Shown: one piece after another, positions 12,801 to 24,800 of the stretch | Layout of the letters: each line of letters begins with the position of its first letter | Position numbering within the stretch: the stretch's first letter is position 1 | Assembly (NCBI RefSeq): GCF_000003605.2 | Contig: NW_003120918.1 | Coordinates: 311,970 to 340,274, forward strand | Source: Saccoglossus kowalevskii | Lineage: Eukaryota > Hemichordata > Enteropneusta > Harrimaniidae | Length of the DNA: 28,305 nt | Direction: 5' to 3' | Program-made: the position numbers and the translations under genes | The notes under the pieces: generated by a model | What the model saw: only the letters and a program-made list of their open reading frames with translations | What the model was told of the DNA's origin: nothing | Database searches by the model: none

Positions 12801-15800
12801 ATGTAAACAACATTGCCATGTGTAATGTGTGGCCCCATATTCAGATGAATTATCCAATTACATTACAATCTTGAATACTGTGTGTTATATAATGTATGTA
12901 GATACCTACCCAGTTATATGGGGCTCTGTTGTCATACCTAGCTCTGTCTGGAACATCACTGTGAGAAAACATAAAGTGAAGAGTAAGATTAAGTATTTAT
13001 AAAGCATATAGTGGCTAACTATAATCAGTTGTGCAATGTGAAGAGTTGCTCTGCTGTTCGTTACTACAATCAGCAAACACTGATAGGGGTTACCTGCTAC
13101 TAATAGCTCCTTGCCTTATAGCTTCATCCCGGAAACGAACTTTCCTATAAAAAAAAAATATGTAAGCAAATTGAATAATTCACATTTAATAAGCAACACA
13201 GAATTGTAGCAAAACACAATAACTATTCTAGCAATAAGTTAGAAAGCATGCTCGCAAATTCACCAACAACAATTGTAAATGAACACTTTTTACTACAAAC
13301 ATTTATGACAAAAAATAAATCATTTACAGTTGACTAATATGGAAATTTACTAGTGCTTGGTAAAACAGTAGACATTAATGAGTGACATCGTTATACTAAC
13401 CGTGTATCATACTCCTGATCCAGGTGATCCATTTTACGACTGGTCAGTTTTTCATCCTGAAAGCGTAAAAAAACACACACCATTAGAATCTGAAGCATCA
13501 ATATATCAATAAAACTATCAAGACTGGGAAATACAGTAAGTTGTTTCCAATTAATCTTTTCTGGAAATGAACCGATTCTGTTCAAAATAACATTAAATGA
13601 TGGATGGGTACAGATCAAAACAACATGAATGCTGTCAATATTGTTCTGTTAATACCATTAGATTACATTTCATAACTGGATTCCAGTCGTGTATTGATGG
13701 ATCTCGTTCACACATTTGAAATTTAAGGACTTTGATGCATGTCAGGTTATTGGTCAATAATAAAGGGTACCCCCTGGTACAATGTATTTTGGAACTTGTC
13801 AAATAATTTAATTTTTGAAAAAAGTTTGCTATAACACTTACAAATAAACACTCAATAATCGAAGACTTAATTACAAATTGATAAGTGACTATTAGAATAT
13901 ATACTTAAACAGATACTTGAAGCCGATCATTCTTGTACCACCATGGGTTCTCAATGGATACAAATCTACAAGATATCAGACTGCATGAATCGCAATCGAT
14001 GTGATGCTTTAAATTCATGCAAATAAATTAAAAATAATTACAATGTTTGACTTTACCTCATCGTAAGACCTCGCTAAATGCGAGTCACTGAATGCAGGCC
14101 TCATAGAACTAGATCGTCCATAGTATGGTTCCTCTTGATGTCGCCTGGAAATGCGTTTAAATACTGTCATTAATATTTCGAAACTTTTTGAAAACAAAAA
14201 ATCAACATAAGTCGTCATTTACAAAATAAAGCTGCACAATTCTTTTTCTTTATTTTTTTTTTTATCAAGACTTGTAGTTAATGAAAAATGATGTCCATTG
14301 TGTCTAAAATTAACAAAGAAATTATAGAAAAATACAAAGAAATGTAAAAAATATTAGATCATGATATTGCAGGAAAGATATGCACTATGGTAATTACATC
14401 CCAGGTTAGGATGCATACACTTAATTTATAATACTCAATACATGGTAAACACATTCTCATTAATATTTATAATGAATATAAACCACTGACCTGTATCTCG
14501 CTTCTTCTTCTCGTTTCCTCCTTAACAGTTCATCATAGTTATCCACAGGTGTTCTCCAACCCTGCCGAGGAGGCAAGGGCCTTTCCCCAAAAGTCATATC
14601 TCCACCTCTCGCAGGCGGAGGACCACGATTGTCGTAATACGGCTGTGATGACTGAGTCTGTGAAGATTCATCTTTCATTCGTTTACGATAATCAACATTA
14701 TGATCGTCGTGGGAATCGCGAACATTCTGCGGTGGGTATATGGGTGCATCAGGACCAACCATGCTATCAATCTGGTGATGGTGATGAAGCAAGGAAAGGA
14801 GGAGAAACAAAAAGAGAGAGAACGCAGCGATGGTGAGATGATGACATGCATGAAACTAATATATCCTTACTTTCCCAAATGTATTTGATTATCTAAAAAG
14901 TACTATTTCACAAATAGAACCGTTTTAACCTTTGCTTAGAATTTACCATTACACGCAATTATTTTACCTTGAAATATTAAAGGTATTTGTGTTTTCATTT
15001 TTACTGCAAACACTAACTTGTTAATGCATATTATTAACCAACAGAAAGACATAGCAACAGTTGTTAACAAGGCTTGAAAATACTTCATCTATATGTAACT
15101 GTCTTACACAAGATATTTTCTTTACTGGACAAGATTTGGGTTCCCTGGTTGATTGCAACATTGATTATTGACATTGACAGAAATATTTCAGGCAGAAATT
15201 TTACTATATGTAAATCAGCTTGTTCTGAATATATGAATTCTGCATTGTTAGTATCCATCTTATCTTTGATAGTTTAATGAGTTTTCATAAAAATATATTT
15301 TACTTTGAACACAATAAATTTGAATTTAAACTGAATATAATTTTACATAGTGATACTTTATTTTGTGTTACAAGTGCACTTGGAAATAGCAACCAGACAA
15401 CTCACCTTACAAATTAAATATACTAAAATGCAAGGTATATTTTATAAAGTGTTGCCAATGAAACTGGATGCCCACAAGTTTAAGCCCTGTACTCAAACTA
15501 GGGACCTTATTGTGAGATCTAATAAATCTATAAAAAGTTTCAAAGATATCATATTTTTTGCCTGGCTTACCCAATGCAAAATTGTACATATGTCTAAGCA
15601 AAGACAGAAACATAAGTTTGAATGTGAAATTCCACTGTTAACTTAGTATCTAGACACACCACCACAACATACATGTTTTACATGTATACAATATATCGGT
15701 AGAATAACTACAAAATCACATTTTGTAATTTCGTCATCACACTTTGCATCATTTTCAATGAGTCATTTTTGCAGGGTGCTTTGCTAAATTCTGCAATCAG

Positions 15801-18800
15801 TTTAGAAAGAAATATGCAAAATGCGATGTTCAGGGATTTCATTAATAAACGTCTTTAAGTTAGAAAGGGGGGCAGTATCAGGCGGTGGTTGCAGTGCTGT
15901 AAATCCAAGCATGGTGTTGGAATCATGGGAAACTAGAAGCAGTTAGACATAATTTTTAGTTAGTAACATAATTTTTGCACACCAATGGAGAGAAACAAGA
16001 GCACCAATCAAGTATGGATGGATGAAAGATGCAAAAGCGCTAACAGCAATGGTAACAAGTATTATGAACACAAATTCAGCATGCAGTAAGCTCACATGCA
16101 GAACACCATGCACTATTAAAATTAACCTGATGAAGGCAGGAATGCAAGTTGGATAAAATAGCGGCCAAAATCAATTAAAATATACATTTATACAAAAATG
16201 GAATAAAATAACACAGGAAAGGTTGGTAAAAAAACAACTCAGAACTAAAATAACAGACCACACTACTAAAACTGACCACATTGTCTTGTGACTCATGCAG
16301 AGCAAAAGGCGGCACAGTGCTGCTCCGCCCTGCCTCGTTGGATTTGCTACTACTAGTAATGGGTTCCTGTAAAGTCAAGGTTTGGGGTAATTAAAGGAAG
16401 TGATGGTTCTATCACAATAATTTCACTTCCTGTTATAAGACTAAATGCATTATGGGTAAATAAAAAAGAATTGAAAAAAAAACTTGAAATTTCTAAACTA
16501 GAACGTTTGTATATGAGGAAATGATATCACTAATTATGACTATTAGTTGATGGCCAAGAAACTTAAATACAGAGTAAATAAATAGGACTCTAAAGTGATA
16601 TATTTGGGCTTGGCGATAAACTAAATGTGAACACCTGTGAAATTTTGGCATTGACCTGTGCGAGAGTTATTAATGCGTAAATGTATAAGAAGTATCATTG
16701 GTATGATAATTCATCACTTACAGCTTTCGGTGAAACGTCCGGCTCACTCATTACACGACTGCCACCGAATCTTAGAGCTTTCTGTCGCCTTTCTCGTTCT
16801 TCTTTCTGTCGAATGAAATCATTGTATTCTTGGTTGCGTTGAATCATTGCCCTCGTCTGAGAAAAGATGAAAAATAATGAAAGCAGACTTCATAAGCTTC
16901 TCTAGAGATTTAATAGTTTTTGCTTATCATTACAGAGACATTGAACGATTCTGTTTGGATTGATTTAGAAAAAATAAAACTGACGTAACTACAGAAAGCT
17001 GTTCAGTGTGATCCAATGCAGAGAATGTACAATGTATGTATGCAAGTAATTTTTGAAGCTTTGATTTGTTGTGAATCCCAAATATTTTAACTGCCAGAAC
17101 AAACAAACACGTGAGTCAGTACATGGTTGGGAGGTATTACATACTGTAAAATACTTTATTTTCGCTTGGAACTAATTTTCGCTATTTTCACTTGAGGAAT
17201 GATTCAGTGAAAATAAAATCCAGCGAATATACTTTTTTACCTATATTTTACATTCAACTCGTCAAAAATCAGTGAAAAGAAATTCCATACGTAACACGTA
17301 CCAAAATAGTCTTTTCAGTGAAAATTAATTCCAGCTAAAATAAAGTATTTTGCAGTACAGCACTCATTCATCCACATACCTTGGCTGAGTGTCTGTCTTT
17401 GATGGGCAGACTAGCGCCCTCGTCCATTTTGCCTCCTCCTCCTAATTTTCTCTGTGTATGAAAAATACAATCAATTACAGTACATAAAATACATGCTGTT
17501 GATGATATTACATTGTCAAAGGATAAGGTCACTGACCTAATAGATATTGATATTGATGCTTTTTTATGATATGGTCAAAATAAATAAAATACTGTAAAAC
17601 ATGTATTGTGGTAAAATGACGTAATAGCGAAATGTTGATTTCACGAATCTCTCACGTCTTTGTTTATTTCCTGTTTTCACAATACTTGTTTGTCGCATGC
17701 CAAAACAAATGTGCAGTTATCACCTCCATAAAAACAAAGAAAAACTGTCTAGTGTAATTAGGAAGCGCCCCGGATTTTTATGTTCCGGATTACTGTATAC
17801 AAGTCCCCAAGCCTTGGCCATTTTGAATTTATAATAAAGTCAATAGCGACATCTTGAATTAGCGAATCAGTTCTCTCACTAAATTCGCTATAAAAGATAT
17901 GCTCGCGAATAAGACATGTTTTACAATAGTACGCTTCCAATGTCATGTTGCAACAAATTGTGAGAGAGTGAAAATGACTTTTTTTCAGATCGTGTCTAAT
18001 CTAATTATCTAATCCCATCATGGCTCTATTCAATAGAACATTTGATGGTATCTTTTTTAATCTGTGATATACAGAGCCAAAATGACAATACATTACGTAT
18101 GCTATACCAAATGAGTGAAAACATGGTGATACATGAAAATTGTATTCACATTCGCTGGTAAAAGCGTCTTTGTTCAAGCTGTCTAGGTACGGTTGTATAT
18201 GCACAGCAAGTACATTGTAACATGTACATGTACTCATTTTCTAACCAACAAGATTTATTTGGCTCATAGATAAAAAAAAAATTGTGTGAAACACAGTGAT
18301 GTCTTAACCTTGACTTAGTGATGTATGTTACAATGAATAGACACATGCTCCAAAACATCCCTTTATTCAAGACATCACAACAAGCAAGGCTACCAAAGCA
18401 CCAACTTCTGTGGAGCCAAACTGCTAAAGATGGCTCTGACTAGTTGAAATTAGTGTTTTGGTGAATTTCACCCAGTATAACTTGCTTATTTTGTCATGGT
18501 AACTGTGTTCTTCTACAGGCAGTTCAGTCAAATTTTATCATTGTTCAAGCATTTGCTAACTAACTCCCACAGTAATTAAATAATTATTTATTTTAATAAT
18601 ACTTACCATTCCTGATCAAAAAGGAGCTAAATTTTGAAAATAATTTTACAAAGGAAGAGAAATATTTGTAATGGCGATGAAAAATACTTTAGTAGTATTT
18701 TGATGAAATGAGCATCTTATTTCTATGTTTTATATAAATATTTTGTTGTCATAGCAATAGCATGTACATGTATGTGTGAGAGAGAATTTTACTTCAATTG

Positions 18801-21800
18801 AGTTTTCCCTCAAAAACAAAGCATTGAATGAAATACTGCTTTTCATATCATTAGTTGATGAGAAAAAAATAGTTGCCATGGAAACAATCATTGTTATTGA
18901 TCCACAGCAATACAGTAAAATAAAATAAAAAGGAAGAAAAAAAGATGAAAAGTACCTCATTCTGAAACCTGTTGTAGTCAACAGCGTACTCGACATCCAT
19001 TTTGTGTCCTTTCTAAGATGGAAGATGGAGCATGCAAACATGTAAACAAATGAAGACGCCAACGGAGAGGCGCCTCACACCAAACACAAAGACATGAAAT
19101 AAGCAAAGCACCATACAACTGGCATGTAGAATTCTATGCAGTGTTAAAAATATATTAGGTCATGAGTGACTGGGATGTGACGGAGAGAGGGCGTGGATTG
19201 CTGACAGCTGTGCAAGGGAACTTGATTTTTAATTTGTGCACATCTGTGCGCATCAGGCAACCTTCGTATTTTAATTAGTGGAGCAGCCCACAATGTGCGC
19301 AGGGGTATACAAATGCACTGCTTAAATTTTAAGGGCTTCTAGGAATATTTTGTACAATGTCAAAAACAATTTCAGTCTAACATGAAAAAAAATGTTACGT
19401 AATTTCTTGAAAATCTGTTGTGAACTGATTTTAGGTCCAGGAACTACTTTACAGACTGTTTACGTAATACTTACTGCTATTTTAGCTTGTCCCGAAAAAT
19501 TACAAATGTTTACACTGTTAAAGTGTAACATGCTGTATATATAACATAGCAATTATGTTTTCATTGAAAGATGCCAGAATCTACACCTGCTAAAATTGAT
19601 CGCTGAGTTTAATACTTGACATATTATGTAAATTTTCCACCTTCATATGCATTAACTAAAAGCCACCTATATTTACGCTTGATGCCAATAATGCATTCCT
19701 ATGTATTTATAAATTGGCAACTGATGATGATACTAATCCCATACATATAGATTACTGCTTACATTACAATTGTCTAAATGCTCCAAGTAGATTTTATTAT
19801 TTGCAATGGACAAGTGAGTATAAAATGGGAATTGTGTGCGACATATACCGTATTTGCTCCATTACAATCACAAATTCAATAGATACAAAAGCTTTTATAC
19901 CGTAAATATAAATTTAATAAAATAAAAGATTCAATGTTTAGTGATAAGCACTTACACTGCCTTATGATGTAATCATCATATTATTTATATAGTTAAGCTA
20001 ACATGCGCTGGTAAGCCTAACTCATTATGATAAATGTAAATAATATGCTAATTATATCATAATACCAACATTAGTATCAGCACTTTTAGCTAAACGTAAA
20101 ATGTAATGGTAATTGACATATCATTGACGTCTAGCAAATACAGTAGGTGTGGGTGTAATTCTAGTTGTCCACAGTGTGTTATCATTCACGGTTTGATGCA
20201 AAAGAGTTTGTGATAACATCAAAAATGAAGCAATGTACAAATGTACAGTAACCAGTCAAATTATTTCTGGGGGAGTGACAGAAACACTGTCCTTACCCCC
20301 CATTCTCATTCTTAATTTTAACTGACTGGTTACTGCAATGCCTGTTCATTGATCATCATTTTGGCATGAATAATTCACACTCGTATAATAAGTTTTCTTC
20401 CCAGGTGATGCCTTAGGCATGGTGGACAACACAAGCCTAAAATTTGCATGTGCAATTCTTAACAATAGAAGTAATTAACATAACAATACACCTCTATTGT
20501 TTCTTAGAAATTCAAGCCTAGCATTTCTGTGACCAAAGCTTGGAGAAACCACCATGCTTAAAAGGCCCCAGGGAAACACTGTGGCATGCATTCAAACCAC
20601 AAAATGAAATCAATATGAAATGAAACAACACATCATGGACAACTAGTATTAATTAAATAACCAAGGTGACAGCTTTCTGCATCAATATGTTATTATGGCA
20701 GCGCAGAGATATTTTAAAGACTATATTTAATAGAGTAGAAGTCTGGGTGATATTAGTATTTAATATGCAAAAATTATTATTATTTATTATTATCGCAGTG
20801 GAAAGAAGATTCTGAACCATTTACAGAGATCACATTTTCATGCACTTTTTAATGAATTCATGCAAACAAAGAAAATTATTTAATCACATTTTTGAAACAA
20901 TACGAGGATTAGCATGCAATTTTACGATGTCAAAGAGTGATCAAACCAAGGCATTTAATTGAGCAAATTGTATGTTTTATTTCTCTTCTCATATATGGAG
21001 TTGAACGATTTGAAAATAAAGAAAGCATGCACATATGCATAGAAAAATGTCACTTGTAACAAGTCAAACTATTTTTACAGCTAGAGGACGGTAGTTTGTA
21101 ATATCATGCCAAGTACGGCAGCCAAATGAGCTACGTTCGAGCAGAGATGATGAAAATGTACGGCTTTGCATGCGCTGGAAACTGAGCATGCTGGAGAGAT
21201 GACGAGTGAAGAATGAAAAAAACAAACACAGAGATCTGTTAGCTTTTTTTCAGAACGCTAGGTGACACTTGTATGAAGTGCTTTGCTTATAGAATGCCAT
21301 GGAAAAAGAAACTTGTATTCTACCTCCTGTAATAAGTGATTATACTCCTTTCTCCTTTCCTCGTTAAGCTGGTTGCGCACTCGGTCGTAACTTCCCCGGG
21401 GTACAGGACGTGGTGATAGAGCTCCTCCTGAAATCAGTAAAAACATTTGTCATATTTTTTATGTGTAGGAAAATATCCAAGAACCAACACATACCAAAAA
21501 TCTCAAAAGTGAATATTCGTGGTGTATTTGAAGTCTAATCGGACCGTAAGTGGGAATTTTTTAGTACTCTAAATATCCAAGTATATTTTAGTATAAAATA
21601 GTAACAACTTCATTGTAACCTTTGACCCTTAAACAAAGGAATTACATTGACAGAATTTGAGAAAAGACTTGGCAATGTAAATATTTCACAATGCGATGTA
21701 GTGACCATTTGACGGCCATATTTTTTCTACCAAAATTTTGGTGCACCATTTTGCACATTGGGAAATAAATTTTTACAATTTCTTTGCTAATTTTGAAACA

Positions 21801-24800
21801 AATGTAAATAATTTACAATTTTCTACAAATCTTGATTAAAAATAAATAAATATTCATGAATTATTCTGTGAAAGTTGAAAAAAGTCAACTTTGATCATAC
21901 ACAATGTTAACAATATTAATAATATTACAGTATACTGTTACATGTAATTATATTGTCAGTAGAATACTGTAAAACATGTCTTTTTCACGAGCATGTCTTT
22001 TTAGTGAATTTAGCGAGAGAACTAACTCACTAATTTAAGATGTCGCTAATGACTTCATTATTAAATTCAAAATGGCGCAAACAACACAGAAAACGTAATA
22101 ATCTGCAGCGCTTCCTTATTACACTTGACAGTCTTTATTTGTTTTTATGGAGGTGATAACTGCGCATTTGTTTTGGCAGGCGACAGACAAGTATTGTGAA
22201 AACAGGAAATCAACAAAAACAAGAGAGATTCGCTCAATCAACATTTTGCTATTACATCATTTTACCACAATTCGCTAAAATAGTATGTTGCTTGTTCAAC
22301 ATGTTTTACAGTACTATTGGACACTTCGAGTGACGTATTTTTTTCCACTAAATTGCCGACTCAACATTTTTATGCACTCTCTTAGTGTTTGTAAAATTTA
22401 GACCAAATAAGTGCAATTCAGAATTCCACACTGGATTCACATGCTGGTTTTAATTTTTTCACCACCAGAACCCTAATTTTGAAGCCAACAGACAAAATTT
22501 AAGTAAATTTCCTATTTTTATCCCAAAAATTTGGCTATTTTTGAAAAAAAAAAAGTGCACACTTTAAGCCAGATTTTGTGAATCTGTGATGAAGAGAGGG
22601 AACAGGTAGTGAAAAGGTTAATGGAATACAAAGATTCAATGGTTTGAATGCACAAAAACAAATAGATGGCTTAAGTATAGGGTAAAGGGTAAAGGTCGAT
22701 ATGGAGGTACAGGGTAACCTAAGTATAAGCTGCAGCCTAAGATTAATTAAAGTATTTGATACATAAATAAATATTTAAAGTGCTGTGGTTTTCACAAATT
22801 TTTTTAATCCATGTAATTGCGAGTCAAAATTACTTACTACTGAATGAATTATTGAACATATAGTGATACATCATGTTATGATGTAACGTGACAGGAAATG
22901 GACAGACAGAAAACAGCTGTCTAGGCGCTGTTTGTATTTACATGTACATATATATCATGAGCATCCTGACATTTTTTTCCCACAAGTGTGTTCATTTGGT
23001 AGCACAAGTAGTTGTCTCTATACTAATAATATGAAAAAATTGATAAAACATACAGCTCACTTCAATAATAGAAAATGAAAAAAAAAAGATATTTATATAT
23101 ATATAATATAATAATAAAATAATTTATAAACAATTAATAAGACTTCTTTATAATAGAAGAATAAGAAACTGGCACACTACATTGTGAGAGAAGTAGAAAT
23201 TTACTTGTCACATAAATCTATCAATACCTGTATCAACTATTTCCTGATTCTCTGGGGTTGATCCATTATTGTCTGTAGGGGTGTTAGCATGCAAGGGATT
23301 AATATAAAACTTGGTAATACAGAGGTAAACTACATGCAGGTGTTCGATATGAATAATATCACTGAGTGAAGGGATCACATTGATGTCCACCTGACTGCCC
23401 TTTAATTTTTACCATATTTTAATGAGACCATAGCATTTTTAACATTTTCATCATGATCAGTGGTGGGAAGAGTGTATGTTATGGCGGCCATTTACAATAT
23501 AACTTTGAAATTTCTTTTTTTTCTAACTTTTGATGGAACAACAGTGTAAATAAAACCACCAACAACCTTCTATAAAACCTCAATGAGAAGAAACTGAAGC
23601 TGCTACATGTACATCGTCATGACAACTATAAATACCCACAATTCCCAGTATAGACTATATCATTCCCATCAACCATCTTGTTGGATGTACTACCTCATTT
23701 AAACTACAAATACCGTATTTTGTTTAGATACGCAAAAAAAATCATAATATTTTTGATATGCCCGACATATATTATTTACTGGAACTGATTGATTAGTTCT
23801 CCTTGAAACCTTGAATAGCAGCCACCAAACAATAATAAAATTATGAAATACGAAAGGAAAGTTGTCTAATGCACTTACCTTTCGTCGAAAAATGTGGTTC
23901 TTTTGAACGTGTAGGATGGCCGCCTGCTCTGGATGATGCCTGGTAAACAAATAAAAAATAAAGTAAGAGTGATAAATATATAAAAAAAAACAATTTGGTA
24001 AATATTATTCAGTGAACTGAGGTACACATAGAATAGTGTTTTACAGCAGGATTAAGGTATTAGTTAGACATTAGTAATTGCATTGTGGGATTGATGGTTA
24101 AATAAAAACAATATCAGGGATTTTTTTAAACAAGGGAACAGGGGTGCAGCACCCTCATGCCATGGCCATAAGCCCCCTTACCCTGGGGAGCAGATCCTCT
24201 GGCAACCATAAAATTCTGATTGACCAGGGATCACATGCGGCTAGTCTTCAACTGTGACCTGTCTGATAGTAATTTTGACCCCAAGGAAGCCATAAAATGC
24301 TTCATTTTAACTTAGAATTATCAAAAACTCCACAGCCTGGTAGAAAGAACCCTATCTCCCCCACTTGGTGGCGCCGCTGAATAGCAGTGCTCTCTCTTGC
24401 AGTTTTTTTCCTAGAAAAACCCCTGAATATATTAATATGTTAAGTGTTATAACAAGACTAATTATCATAATCATAATAATAACGGGAAATATGATTTGAT
24501 CCCATCACAGAGGTGCATGCCTTCAGTGTATTAATGTTTGACCACCAATGGTCACCAGTAAAGCCACTAGTCACCAGTAAGGCTACTGGTCAAAAGTAAA
24601 GCCACTGGTCAGTAGTAAGGCCACTGACCGCATTCACTTGTAATGATTTACAAATATAATACATGTCATCTGAAGTTTCCAAGTTTAAATCTTTTAAGAT
24701 AGTGACTAAATGTGCCTTTCAGTCGCCAACATTTATTTTTCAGGAGTCTGCCTGAGTGGCTGATTTGATTTTTAAGTCAATAGTCATATAGTAAATGTTT

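Larger units (their letters stand above)
11962..14056 (-). other. CSPP1: CSPP1 introns 10-14
   Basis: Introns separating short exons 11-15. An imperfect hairpin pairs ATTGTTGCA (12308) with TGCAACAAT (12356) and, alternatively, GCACATGC with GCATGTGC. Nothing else supported. Confidence 0.6.
19013..21323 (-). other. CSPP1: CSPP1 intron 4 (2.3 kb)
   Basis: Contains the 90-bp inverted repeat and the fold-back element. The rest is AT-rich unique-looking sequence with no supported exon. Confidence 0.7.
21428..23227 (-). other. CSPP1: CSPP1 intron 3
   Basis: Contains MITE-like element D and AT-rich simple sequence near 23090. Nothing coding recognised. Confidence 0.7.

Noticed and set aside
15860-15915. 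Acceptor GATTTACAG followed by an open frame in intron 8
   Set aside because: No donor follows before the in-frame stop.
18604-18630. Donor-like GAATG|GTAAGT with nearby AG sites suggesting a tiny exon
   Set aside because: Possible lengths (5 or 20 nt) do not keep phase between exons 5 and 6.
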